Positions 55,201 to 63,790 of a stretch of DNA of 64,000 nt are shown one piece after another (within the stretch, counting starts at the first letter, position 1; every line of letters begins with the position of its first letter). The DNA is taken from the NCBI RefSeq assembly GCF_019375475.1, contig NZ_JAHXGQ010000003.1, forward strand, positions 558,001-622,000, written 5' to 3'. Made by a program: the position numbers and the translations under genes. The notes under the pieces are model-generated. The model searched no databases, was not told the DNA's origin, and saw nothing but the letters and a program-made list of their open reading frames with translations. The stretch is from Saccharothrix obliqua. Its GTDB lineage: Bacteria; Actinomycetota; Actinomycetes; Mycobacteriales; Pseudonocardiaceae.

Positions 55201-56451
55201 GTGAGCACAGAGGCGCGGGCGCCGGTCGCGAAGGCGGTGCCGAGGGGACTGCTGATCGACCGGGCCTGGTCCCGGCTCGGCGACGCCGTCGCACCGCTGG
55301 GCAACGGCGCGGGCCGCCCGCTGGCGCGCACCGTGAAGCTCATCCTCGACCCGCTGGTGCTGCGGCCGGTGCTGCACCCGGAGTTCGCGGGCGGCGCGGT
55401 GCGCCCGGAGCACGCCGACGCGTTGTGCGACCGGATCACGGCGGCGGGCCCGGTGCTGGCGGCCACCGCCGCCTGGTTCCAGGTGTTGAAGAAGGCGCGG
55501 CGGCGCGCGGGCATCACCGACGGCAACCCGCAGGACCTGTACTTCCAGCGCTGCTACGAGCTGGCCACCGCGCACGGCGACCCCCGGCTGGACCCGAAGG
55601 CCGCGGACCGCGCCGCCGCCGTGCTGGCCGAGGTGCACGACCAGGGCGGGCCGACCGCGGCGGGACTGCGGGCGTTCGTCACCGACCCGGCCAACGCCGC
55701 CGAGCTGGCCGACCTGCTGGCCGCGGCGTGGTCCGCGCCCGCCGAGCCGGTCGGACCGCCCGCGACCGATCCCGCCGCGTTCCTCGACACCTGCGCGACC
55801 GCACCGGACCAGCGGCGGTTCGACGCGCTGGTGGCCGACCGGGCGGGCACGCGCGGCGCGGCCGGGCTGGCGGCACCGGGCGCGGCCCGCGCGCACGGCC
55901 TGTCCGACCGCGACGTGCCGCGTCGGCCCGAACTCGGTGACACGGCGGCGAAGCAGCACCTGCCGAAGCCGTTCGACCGGTCCGTGGTGGAACGGCTGTT
56001 CGGCCCGCTGACCAACGCGCACCGGGACGCGCTGGACGACGTGCCCGCGCTGGTGCGGCGGGAGATCACGCGGACCGGTCGGCCGTGGCAGCTCGCGGAG
56101 GAGGAGGGCCGCGTGGTGCTGGTGCTCGGCCGGGAGGCGTCGGCCGGGCTGGTCGGACCGGCGACCGGTGACGCGGCGACCCGGCTGCGGGCGCGCTGGG
56201 AGCGGGAGGCGTACGTGCGCCGGGCGGCGCGGATGCCGTCGGCGGTGCCCGCGCGGGCCCGCGCGGACGTGCTCGGCGTGCGGGAGGCGTACCTGCGGCG
56301 GCTGTGGGTGCGGGCGCACGGCCTGGAGCTGCGGCGCGAGACCGTGCCCGCCGCGGGGCTGTGGGACGTGCTGGACGGCGTGCTGCGATCGGTGATCCTC
56401 GACCAGCGGGACCGGCTGCGGTCGGCGCTGGAGCGGCGGGCCGCCGGGTGA
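55201..56451 (+). CDS. Unknown protein, first gene of the CHAT/TPR operon
   Basis: Seen: 416 residues, soluble, Ala/Arg-rich and mainly helical. No known domain recognised. Landmarks are DRAWSRLGDAVAPLGNGAG, LILDPLVLRPVLHPEFAGG, KKARRRAGITDGNPQDLYFQ with a lone Cys following, and the C-terminal half WEREAYVRRAARMPSAVPAR then LRRLWVRAHGLELRRETVPA. GTG at 55201 begins after a GGCTGCGCGG sequence without a clear ribosome site. It overlaps the next gene (GTGA). Could be a substrate or effector of the CHAT protease, by position only. Confidence 0.7.
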   Translation: MSTEARAPVAKAVPRGLLIDRAWSRLGDAVAPLGNGAGRPLARTVKLILDPLVLRPVLHPEFAGGAVRPEHADALCDRITAAGPVLAATAAWFQVLKKARRRAGITDGNPQDLYFQRCYELATAHGDPRLDPKAADRAAAVLAEVHDQGGPTAAGLRAFVTDPANAAELADLLAAAWSAPAEPVGPPATDPAAFLDTCATAPDQRRFDALVADRAGTRGAAGLAAPGAARAHGLSDRDVPRRPELGDTAAKQHLPKPFDRSVVERLFGPLTNAHRDALDDVPALVRREITRTGRPWQLAEEEGRVVLVLGREASAGLVGPATGDAATRLRARWEREAYVRRAARMPSAVPARARADVLGVREAYLRRLWVRAHGLELRRETVPAAGLWDVLDGVLRSVILDQRDRLRSALERRAAG

Positions 56452-57437
56452 GGGTGGTGCGCGGGAACGGCATCGAGGTCGGCGACTGGCCGCACCCGGA
56501 GCGCGCGGCGTTGCTGGAGGGCCGGGGCGCGCTGGTGGCGTGGGACGTGCTGGGCGGCGGCGCGCCGGCTGCCCGCGTGCACGACCCGGACCGGGCCGCG
56601 GACTGGCTGTGGGAGGTGTACGGGCCGGAGGCGGCGGACGCGGTCCTCGGTGACGCGGCGGTGGTGACGCCGACCGGGCCGGGCGCGGGGCGGACCCTCG
56701 CGCAGCTCGACTGGGCGCGGGCGTGGTGGCCCGCGTCCGCCGTGGCGGGCGTGCCCGCGCTGGACCCGGTGCTGCTGAGCGCCGAGCGGGCCGTGGCGAC
56801 GTGCGAGGTGGAGCACCTGCTGGACGACGAGGACGCGACGGCGCGGGCGCTGGCCGAGGTGCCCGCCGACCCGGCCGTGCCCGGCCTGTCCGAGCGGCTC
56901 GCGGACCTGGCCGAGGACTTCGGCGTCGAGCTGCCGCCCGCGGTGCTCCCGGCGCGGGCGGAGTTCGCCCTCGCGGCGGGTTCCGCCACCGCCGCCACCG
57001 CCGCGACCGGCACCACCGTCCACAGCGGAGCGAGTCCGGTGGACTGGGCGCTGGTGCCCGCCGGCGCGGTGGACGCGGCGGCCGACGCGCGGTGGGCCGT
57101 GGTGCGGCAGGGCGGTGCGACGTTCGTGGACGTGGTCGTCGCCGCCGGGCCGCGTCCCGACGTGCCGCTGGTGGCGCGGTTCGCCGACGTGGACGTCGAA
57201 CTGGGCGACGTGGACGACTTCGGCCGGCGCACCGGCCGCGCGCCCGTGCCGCCGACCGTGTTGTTGTTGCCGCCCGCGCGACGCGTGCTCACCGTGCACG
57301 CGCCCGACTTCGCGTCGCCGCCCGGCGAACCCGACCCGGACGCGCCCGCCCGGCGGGCCGCGCTCGTCGCCTACGCGCGGTCCCGGGTGGGCGACCCGGC
57401 GGCCACGCTCACCGAACGGCTGGCGGGTCGCCGGTGA
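56448..57437 (+). CDS. Unknown protein, second gene of the CHAT/TPR operon
   Basis: Seen: 329 residues, soluble. N-terminal VRVVRGNGIEVGDWPHPERA, a mid section TLAQLDWARAWWPASAVAGVPALDP, a low-complexity Ala/Thr patch (AAGSATAATAATGTT) that may be a linker, and a C-terminal beta-like region FVDVVVAAGPRPDVPLVARFADVDVELG. No family recognised. The mix of a helical N-terminal part and a beta C-terminal part joined by a flexible linker suggests two domains. Starts and stops overlap both neighbours by 4 bases. Confidence 0.7.
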   Translation: MRVVRGNGIEVGDWPHPERAALLEGRGALVAWDVLGGGAPAARVHDPDRAADWLWEVYGPEAADAVLGDAAVVTPTGPGAGRTLAQLDWARAWWPASAVAGVPALDPVLLSAERAVATCEVEHLLDDEDATARALAEVPADPAVPGLSERLADLAEDFGVELPPAVLPARAEFALAAGSATAATAATGTTVHSGASPVDWALVPAGAVDAAADARWAVVRQGGATFVDVVVAAGPRPDVPLVARFADVDVELGDVDDFGRRTGRAPVPPTVLLLPPARRVLTVHAPDFASPPGEPDPDAPARRAALVAYARSRVGDPAATLTERLAGRR

Positions 57438-59485
57438 CGGGCTGGCAGGAGCTGAACGACGAGGGCGTGCGCCTGATCCAGGCCGGTGACGTCGCCGGCG
57501 CGCGCGTGCTGCTGGAGCGCGCCCGGCTGGTCGCCGAGGGCGAGCAGCGCACGCCGACCCTGGTGAACCTGGCCGCCGCCGCCGATGTCGCGGGTGACGG
57601 GGAACTCGCGCTGGGCCTGCTCACCGAGGCGTTGGCGGTCGCGTCGCCCGTGACGCGGGTGGCCGTGCTGGCGGCGCGTGCCGGGGTGCTGGCCGAGTTG
57701 GGCCGGGCCGACGAGGCGTGGCAGGACACCGAGGCGGCGCTGGGGATCGCGCGACCGCACGAGGAGGTGCTGCTGCGTGACGTCCGGGCGGGCTTGCACC
57801 TGGCGGCCGGGCGGCTCGCCGAGGCCGAAGCCGAGGCGCGTGCCGCCGCCGACCTGGCGCACGCGCCCGAGCAGGTCGCCCTGGCGCACCAGCGGCTCGC
57901 GGGTATCGCGGAGGCGGCGGGCGACCCGGTCCGCGCCGCCGAGTACCGGCAGGCGCGGCCGGTCGACCACCGGTGGCACCGCTGCGTCGAGCTGAACGGC
58001 CGGGGCGCCGAGCTGGCCGCCGCCGGTGACCTGGCGGGCGCGCGCGAGCTGTTCGAGGCCGCGCACCGGGAGGTGGCCGACGAGGACGACCTGGACGCGC
58101 TGGTGTGCCGGGCGGTGGTCGCGGGCAACCTCGCGGGTGTCGCGGACGCGGTGCGCTGGAGCACCGAGGCGATCGACGTGGGTCGGGTCGTGCTGGCGCG
58201 GGGCGGCGACCCCCACGGCACCACGCAGGTGGTGGTGAACGCGTTGCTGACGCGTGCCCAGCACCTGCGGCACGGTTCGCGCCTGGACGAGGCGTTGGCC
58301 GACCTGGACGAGGCCGCCGCGCTGGTCGGCGAGCAGCCGCCCGTGGTGGCCCTGCGCGCGGCCGTGCTGGCGGCGGCCGGGCGGTTCGCGGAGGCGTCGG
58401 TCGCGGCGGGCCGGGCGCTCGACCTGGCCTACGCGTCCGCGCCGGAACTCCTGCCGTTCGTGCACTCGACGCTCGCCGAGATCGCGGGCGGCACGGGTGA
58501 CCACGACGGTGGCGTGGAGCACCACTCGCTCGCCCGTGACCTCGCGGAGGCGACCGGTGACGGCAACGCGCGGGCCGCGGCCCTGGTGAGCCTCGCGCGG
58601 CTGGCCTACCTGGCGTCCGACCACGACCGCGCCGCCGCGTTGTACGACGAGGCGGAGGCTTTGCTGCGCACGGCGGGCGACGAGCGGGCGCTCGCGCCGT
58701 GCCTGCTGGGGCGCGCGGCCGTGGAGACGGCACGCGGGCGGCCCCGTGCCGCGCTTCCCCTGGTGGAACAGGCGTTGGCGGTGTTCGGCGACCGGGTGAC
58801 GCCGGTCGAGCTGATCGTCGCCTCCCAGGTGCACGGCGCGGCGCTGGAGGCGTTGGGCGAGTACGCGGCGGCGGACGAGCGGTACGCCGCCGCCGAGGAA
58901 GCGTGTGAGCGGGCGGGGTTGTGGCACGTGTCGCTCGGTGCGGCGTGGTGGCGGGCCGACGCCCTGGTGCGGCGCGCGGCGACCGTCGACGGCGTGCGTC
59001 GGCAGGAACTGGCCCGGCGTGCGTTGGACGTGGCGTTGCCCGCCGCGTTGGCGGCCGAAGCGGTGCGGCAGCGGTTCCCGCACGGCCCGTTGCGCGAGCG
59101 GTGGGTGGCGTTGGCCGCCGCGCCCGCCGTCCAGTCGGCGTTCACGGCGCTGGCCGCCGTGGGCGACGTGGACCTGGCCGCCGCGTACATCGACCACGTG
59201 GCCGGGACGGTGTCGCTCAGCCCGGCCGAGGAGGCGCCCGTGGAGCGCGGTGACCTGGTGGCGTTGCCCGCGCCGCCCGTGCCGGAGGAGGACCACCTGC
59301 CCTACGCGGCGTCGTTCCTGACCACGGCGGGGGAGGACCCGGCGTTCCCGGCGGCGGGTTTCGCGTTGCCCCCGCGCGTGCGGCTGGACCCGGCCACCCC
59401 GACCGCGCTGGACGCCTGGCTGGACACCGCCGAGCGCCGCTACGGCTTCCCGGTCCGGTCGGCGGAGGCGGTGGCGTCGTGGTAG
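57434..59485 (+). CDS. Tetratricopeptide-repeat protein, partner of CHAT protease
   Basis: Seen: 683 residues. Helix-turn-helix pairs of about 34-40 residues run through residues 5-560: NDEGVRLIQAGDVAGARVLLERA, VLAELGRADEAWQDTEAALG, LHLAAGRLAEAEAEARAAADLA, GAELAAAGDLAGARELFEAA, ALDEAAALVG-type and YLASDHDRAAALYDEAEALLR. The C-terminal 120 residues are different (VGDVDLAAAYIDHVAG then an acidic, Pro-rich stretch) and may dock the protease. TPR proteins commonly sense a ligand and control CHAT proteases. GTG overlaps the upstream stop; its stop overlaps the CHAT start by 7 bases. Confidence 0.85.
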   Translation: MTGWQELNDEGVRLIQAGDVAGARVLLERARLVAEGEQRTPTLVNLAAAADVAGDGELALGLLTEALAVASPVTRVAVLAARAGVLAELGRADEAWQDTEAALGIARPHEEVLLRDVRAGLHLAAGRLAEAEAEARAAADLAHAPEQVALAHQRLAGIAEAAGDPVRAAEYRQARPVDHRWHRCVELNGRGAELAAAGDLAGARELFEAAHREVADEDDLDALVCRAVVAGNLAGVADAVRWSTEAIDVGRVVLARGGDPHGTTQVVVNALLTRAQHLRHGSRLDEALADLDEAAALVGEQPPVVALRAAVLAAAGRFAEASVAAGRALDLAYASAPELLPFVHSTLAEIAGGTGDHDGGVEHHSLARDLAEATGDGNARAAALVSLARLAYLASDHDRAAALYDEAEALLRTAGDERALAPCLLGRAAVETARGRPRAALPLVEQALAVFGDRVTPVELIVASQVHGAALEALGEYAAADERYAAAEEACERAGLWHVSLGAAWWRADALVRRAATVDGVRRQELARRALDVALPAALAAEAVRQRFPHGPLRERWVALAAAPAVQSAFTALAAVGDVDLAAAYIDHVAGTVSLSPAEEAPVERGDLVALPAPPVPEEDHLPYAASFLTTAGEDPAFPAAGFALPPRVRLDPATPTALDAWLDTAERRYGFPVRSAEAVASW

Positions 59486-60675
59486 CGGTGCAGGTGAAGC
59501 TGGTCGACGCCGGTGACCTGTACGTGTCGTGGCGGTGGGAGCACGCGCTCGACCAGCCGCGGGTGCTGGCGGTGCCGCGCGACTTGGTGCGGGGTGCGCT
59601 GGCCGAGTGGGCGCGGGCCGTGCCGACACCCCTGCCGGGCGAGACCGCCCGTGCCGCGCTGGAACGCGCGCTCACCCGGGGACCGCTGGTGGACCGCGAC
59701 CGGGAGGTCGAGCTGACCACCGCGCTGGCCCGTGCCCTGTTCCCGCACCAGCTCGCGCAGGAGCTGAACGCGTTGCTGACGCAGGGGATCAGGCCGCACC
59801 TGCGGATCAGCCCGTCGCCGTCGACGGCGTTGGTGCCGTGGGAGGCGCTGCACGTGGACGAGGGGGAGCGGACCGTGCACAACGTGGACGTGTCGATCCT
59901 GCCGCCCGCCACCGTGCGCAACGCCCCGGGCCGGGTGGTGTCGCCGTTCAGCGGGCCGGTGGTCGGCGTGCTGGACCCCGTGGTGCCCGGCTTCGGCGAC
60001 GCGTCCGGGTTGGGCTCGGTCCTCGGCGAACCCGGTCCGGACCTGCTGGCGCTGGCCGCCCGGATGACGCCGGGTGGCGTGCGGCGTGCCGACATCGACC
60101 GCGTTGTTCTGGAGGACGCCCTCCGCTCCGCCGGTCGCCTGTTGTACGTGGGGCACGTCACCACCGGTGGTCATGGTCTCGACGCGCGGTTGCACCTGTC
60201 GTGCGGGGCGACCACCACGGGGCGTGCGGCCCCCATCGGTCCACACCGCCCGTTGACCGCCGCGGACATCGCGCTCGGCCACCGACCCGGCGTGCCGCGC
60301 CCTTGGCGCATCCCGAACCGGGTCGCGCTGGTGGCCTGCGACAGCGGCGGGGAGACGCGTTTCGCGGAGCCGTCCGGGTTGGTCGCCGCCCTGGTGCACG
60401 GCGGGGCGGAGTACGTGGTGTCGACCCGGTGGACGTTGCCGACCGACGCCGGTTTGGCGGCGCTCGTGCCGGGCTTCCCGGGTGCGCCGGTGCTGGGCCC
60501 GGCGGTCGTCGCGATCGACGCCGCCCAGGGTGCGGCGAACCCCGTGGCGGCGTTGAACGCGTGGCAACGCGAGCGCGCGGACCTCTGGGAGAAGACCGGC
60601 GATCCCACCCACTCACCAGTCACGTGGGCCGCCTTCAGCACGGCTTGGGCAGAGGAAAGGGCTCGCCCGGCATGA
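59479..60675 (+). CDS. CHAT-domain caspase-like protease
   Basis: Seen: 398 residues. The N-terminal 110 residues include a helical block ALARALFPHQLAQELNALL typical of CHAT proteins. SPSPSTALVPWEALHVDEGE is the strand preceding the protease core. The catalytic His lies in GRLLYVGHVTTGGHG near 226, and the Cys in VALVACDSGGETRFAEPSG near 287, with YVVSTRWTLPTDAG after it; both required residues are present. Known: CHAT enzymes cleave specific proteins, sometimes releasing gasdermin pores or acting as type III-E CRISPR proteases. Substrate here unknown. Last gene of the operon; two hairpins follow. Confidence 0.9.
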   Translation: MVAVQVKLVDAGDLYVSWRWEHALDQPRVLAVPRDLVRGALAEWARAVPTPLPGETARAALERALTRGPLVDRDREVELTTALARALFPHQLAQELNALLTQGIRPHLRISPSPSTALVPWEALHVDEGERTVHNVDVSILPPATVRNAPGRVVSPFSGPVVGVLDPVVPGFGDASGLGSVLGEPGPDLLALAARMTPGGVRRADIDRVVLEDALRSAGRLLYVGHVTTGGHGLDARLHLSCGATTTGRAAPIGPHRPLTAADIALGHRPGVPRPWRIPNRVALVACDSGGETRFAEPSGLVAALVHGGAEYVVSTRWTLPTDAGLAALVPGFPGAPVLGPAVVAIDAAQGAANPVAALNAWQRERADLWEKTGDPTHSPVTWAAFSTAWAEERARPA

Positions 60676-60735
60676 TCCCGGAGGAACCATGGTGAGTTCG
60701 TGAGCAACGAGGATAGACCCTTGGTCGGTATCCGG

Positions 60736-60752
60736 CGCACATCGGATGTGCG
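60736..60752. terminator. Hairpin CGCACAT-CGG-ATGTGCG
   Basis: A perfect 7-bp inverted repeat 60 bases after the CHAT stop, first of two hairpins in the convergent gap. Confidence 0.5.
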
Positions 60753-60799
60753 AGTGTACAGCGGGGCGACATGTTCCGTGCCTGCTGATGCGACGAGAC

Positions 60800-60825
60800 G
60801 TCCGACGCTGGGTTGTGCGTCGGAC
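60800..60825. terminator. Hairpin with 9-bp stem between CHAT gene and SGNH remnant
   Basis: GTCCGACGC-TGGGTTGT-GCGTCGGAC followed by a T-rich ATCCCTTGATTGTTG. Good rho-independent form for the plus-strand operon. Confidence 0.7.
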
Positions 60826-60858
60826 ATCCCTTGATTGTTGCCATTGGAAGCAGGAAGT

Positions 60859-61332
60859 TTACAGCTCTGCGCGGGGTGGAAAGTCATTGATGGCGTTGGC
60901 CAAATACTGGGCAATTTGATTGTGGTAAGCGGCGTTTGGTAGACCGTCGGTGAGGTACTGCGCAGCGAGCTTGCTTGGGTCGGCTGCATCGCGAACGGCG
61001 GTGTCGTAGTCGACCACGTAGTCAGCCTGCAAATCGGCGTAATTGTTCAGGAGTAGTTGATTGAGTTTGCGGCGTTCGGCCTCTCTCGGGTCGCCGACGT
61101 CGAGGCCGAGTGGTGGGATGGTGGTCACGATGATGTGGACCCAATCCCCGTCGGGACGCTTGTGCCTCTTGAGGCCTTTAGCGCTGTCCGTGCTGACGAC
61201 ATCGGTGAGGTTGCCGGCGATCTCTGTCGCTGTGGCACCGCTGAGAATGTCAGTTGCGCCGACGGCCACCAGGACGGTGCGCAGGTTGGGTGCGCCGAGT
61301 GCGGTGTGGTGGAGGTCCGCAGTCCGCTCCAA
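60859..61332 (-). pseudogene. Truncated SGNH/GDSL hydrolase (C-terminal part)
   Basis: Seen: 157 residues matching only the back half of an SGNH hydrolase: APNLRTVLVAVGATDILSG (block III position, where G-x-N-D reads GATD), WVHIIVTTIPPLGLDV, then YVVDYDTAVRDAADPSKLA and YLTDGLPNAAYHNQIAQYLA. The N-terminal GDS block is absent and the usual D-G-x-H-P reads DGLPN, so nucleophile and catalytic His are both missing. GC is lower than its neighbours. It meets the toxin cassette head-on at about 61340, which looks like an insertion boundary. Confidence 0.75.
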
Positions 61333-61343
61333 AAACCAAGTCC

Positions 61344-62074
61344 ATGTGCGCGAACAGCTTCACGGGGGACACCTATGTGCTGATGGCCGATGGTAGCGCC
61401 AAGCGTATCGACGAGATCGAGGTGGGTGACAAGGTAGCCAGCAGTGAGCCGGAAAGTGCACAGAGCGAGTCGCACGAGGTGCTTGCGGTTCACATCAGTG
61501 ACGCGGAAAAGGCATACGTTGATCTAGAGGTTGCTACCCCGGACGGTCTGAAGCGGATTCGGGCGACCGCGCATCACCTGTTTTACGATGCGAATAGCGG
61601 TGAGTGGGTCGACGCTGCGAACCTGAAAGCCGCCGGGCAACTGAACACGCCGGAAAACGGTCGAGCGGTCATCGAAAGCGTGCGCGAGTACCGCGCCACA
61701 CTGCGGACTTTTAACTTGAGTGTGGCGGAGTTGCAAACTTTCTTCGTACTGGCTGGTGCCACTCCGGTCCTGGTTCACAATGCCCCACCTCCGTGTAGAA
61801 AGTCGGTGAACGGCTGGCCTAAGCAGGAGGGTGGGAACTGTGAGGCATGCGCAAAGCGGATCCAAAAGATGATCGGTGGCAAGATGCACCGATTCGCAGG
61901 GGGCTGCTGTCGCTGGGCCCGTCCAAGCATGACCCGGATGGGCTTTGGGATCACCACTGGGTGGTGGTGAAGGATGGTCGGGTATATGATGGCACTACTG
62001 GCCCGAAGGGGTTGGACATCGACACCTTCAAGAAGCAATGGGTTTACCATGACGGAATCGATTTCGGATTTTAG
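61344..62074 (+). pseudogene. Displaced polymorphic-toxin cassette: Hint pretoxin domain plus papain-fold toxin, frameshifted
   Basis: Seen: the sequence starts exactly at the Hint first cysteine (MCANSFTGDTYVLMADGSAK), passes IDEIEVGDKVASSEPESA, ATAHHLFYDANSGEWV and ends with FFVLAGATPVLVHNA, a complete Hint self-splicing-like domain. A toxin follows: NCEACAKRIQKMIGG with a likely Cys nucleophile, then, in the -1 frame, GLWDHHWVVVKDGRVYDGTT with the His, the pattern of papain-fold toxins. The two parts join if a five-G run near 61901-61905 had six Gs. No RHS or secretion domain precedes it, so it is a C-terminal cassette without a carrier. An immunity candidate starts 3 bases later. Confidence 0.8.
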
Positions 62075-62077
62075 GGT

Positions 62078-62380
62078 ATGACACCTGAAGAGTTGCTGGT
62101 GCGCCTGGAGAAGTATCCCAGGATGTACGTCCCGGATGGTCGTTACCACACTTTGGTGGCGTTCATTCTGGGTTATGACGTGGCCCTCGAAGGTCGATTC
62201 CTGGAAGGTTTCAAAGAGTGGTGTCTGGCGGCGCTCGGAGTAGGCGAATCGAGCCTGAACTGGCCGGCGCTGATCTGGGATGACGTAACAGAACGGGTTG
62301 CGGGAGGGCTGCCGGGCGACCCGGAAGAGGAAATGAAAGCAGAGGTCATCCGCCTCTTGAAAGGTTTCCTCTCGCGTTGA
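62078..62380 (+). CDS. Probable immunity protein for the papain-fold toxin
   Basis: Seen: 100 residues, acidic, soluble. MTPEELLVRLEKYPRMYVPD opens it, then RYHTLVAFILGYDVALEGRF, FKEWCLAALGVGESSLNWPA and a helical end EEEMKAEVIRLLKGFLSR. The short aromatic-rich acidic profile and the position 3 bases after a toxin stop codon are the standard signs of an immunity protein; similar small proteins with R-Y-x-x-L-x-A-F-I-x-G-Y motifs follow many polymorphic toxins. The ribosome site is weak (TTTTAGGG), so it may depend on coupling to the toxin gene. It stays intact although the toxin is broken. Confidence 0.7.
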   Translation: MTPEELLVRLEKYPRMYVPDGRYHTLVAFILGYDVALEGRFLEGFKEWCLAALGVGESSLNWPALIWDDVTERVAGGLPGDPEEEMKAEVIRLLKGFLSR

Positions 62381-62435
62381 CGCCCGGTCTCGTCGGAAGT
62401 TCGGCACCGAAGGGCTGGACCGGTTCCCGCCCGCT

Positions 62436-63737
62436 TCACAGCCACTCGGGGCGGTCCGTGCCCCAGGGGCCCCCGGGGTGGCTCCAGGTGCGGGGTGCGC
62501 CGTCGTAGTGGACCGGCGGCAGGGCGTGGCGCAGGGGGCCGTACGGGGACTGGACGGTGGTGAGCCAGGGTTCCGGGTCGTGCGGCTCGCCGTCCACATC
62601 GGACGGCACGAGGTCGTGCAGCAGCCAGGAAGCCGTTCCCGCCAGGGAAAGGCGCACGTGCCGACCCCCGGCCTCCCGCTCGGTGAGACCACGCAGGACG
62701 GCGGCGGCCAGGAGGTAGCCCGTGGCGTGGTCCAACGCCTGCACGGGGAGCGCACCGGGGTGGTCCCCGTCGCCTTCCACCAGGGCGATGCCGCTACCCG
62801 CCTGGACCAGGCTGTCGAACCCGCGTCGACCCGCCCACGGACCCGTCCAGCCCCACGCGCACAGCTGGGCCACCACCAGACCGGGCCGCCGGTCCAGCAA
62901 CGCGTCGGGGGACAGGCCGTAGCGGTCCAGCGCACCCGGTCGGTAGCCGGTCACCACGACGTCCGCTCCCCGCAGCAAATCCTCGAACACGGCCCGGTCG
63001 GCGGACAGGTCCAGCACCGCCGAACGCTTCCCGAGCCCGGTGTCGGCCACGGTGTCGGGCAACCCCGGGGGGTCGAGGCGCAGCACGTCCGCACCCAGCA
63101 GGGCCAGCACGCGGGTGGCGACGGGGCCGGCGATCACCCGCGTCAGGTCCAGCACGCGCACGCCGGCGGCGGGCAGGTCGGCGGGACCCGGGATCGGCAC
63201 GCCCTCGCCGACCACGCGGGTCTCGACCAACGGGAACCGTTGGCCCGTCACGGGTTTCACCGCCACGGCGAGCCCGCCCGCGGCGTAGACCGCTTCCTGG
63301 ACCTCCTCGGCCGTGCGCTCGGCGAACGCCGCTTGGAGTTCGGCCTCGACACCCATGACCGCGAGCAGGCGTGCCCGGTGGTGCGGGTAGTTGGCGTGCG
63401 TCCGCACCCAGCCGTCGGCGGTGCGCCAGAACCGGGACAGCGGGGCGAACGACGTCATCTCCCGGCCGTCGACCCGCAGGTGCCGCTCGCCGGCGAACGC
63501 CGTCGCCACGGCGCCCTCGTGCACCCGCACGGCCGGCGGCGGCGTGTTGTTGCGGCGGCCCAGGAGTTCGGCTGCCGCGAGTGAGCACGCGCCCACCGCC
63601 GCGCGCGCCAGTTCCCGCACCGGCAGCCGGGCGGGCAGCGCGCCGCGCACCGGTCGGTAGTCCACCACCGCGGGCGCTCCACCCAACGCCGCCCACGCCT
63701 GTGCCGTGCCGAGGTCTTCGAGGGTCACGACCGCCAT
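62436..63737 (-). CDS. CoA-transferase family III (CaiB/BaiF-like) protein
   Basis: Seen: 433 residues. Family motifs: VRVLDLTRVIAGPVATRVLALLGADVLRLDPP (given here as the class III core at about 195-226), KRSAVLDLSADRAVFEDLLRGADVVVTGYRPGALDRYGL and LVVAQLCAWGWTGPWAGRRGFDSLVQA. The catalytic Asp position usually follows the FD(S) segment. About 190 residues precede the core, resembling an N-terminal remnant of a second CaiB domain (SRFWRTADGWVRTHANYPHH), so it is a tandem-type member. Reaction: CoA transfer between acids; substrate unknown. ATG at 63737 has AGGTGGGG 5 bases upstream. Confidence 0.88.
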   Translation of the reverse strand: MAVVTLEDLGTAQAWAALGGAPAVVDYRPVRGALPARLPVRELARAAVGACSLAAAELLGRRNNTPPPAVRVHEGAVATAFAGERHLRVDGREMTSFAPLSRFWRTADGWVRTHANYPHHRARLLAVMGVEAELQAAFAERTAEEVQEAVYAAGGLAVAVKPVTGQRFPLVETRVVGEGVPIPGPADLPAAGVRVLDLTRVIAGPVATRVLALLGADVLRLDPPGLPDTVADTGLGKRSAVLDLSADRAVFEDLLRGADVVVTGYRPGALDRYGLSPDALLDRRPGLVVAQLCAWGWTGPWAGRRGFDSLVQAGSGIALVEGDGDHPGALPVQALDHATGYLLAAAVLRGLTEREAGGRHVRLSLAGTASWLLHDLVPSDVDGEPHDPEPWLTTVQSPYGPLRHALPPVHYDGAPRTWSHPGGPWGTDRPEWL

Positions 63738-63790
63738 GGTGCCCCACCTCATATCCTGGTTCGGGTTTCCGACCGCGACAGGGGGCGGCA

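Noticed and set aside
61890-61930. Programmed -1 ribosomal frameshift at the G run in the toxin cassette
   Set aside because: The site A-GGG-GGC does not follow the X-XXY-YYZ rule and re-pairing after slippage would mismatch; simple loss of one G explains the join better.
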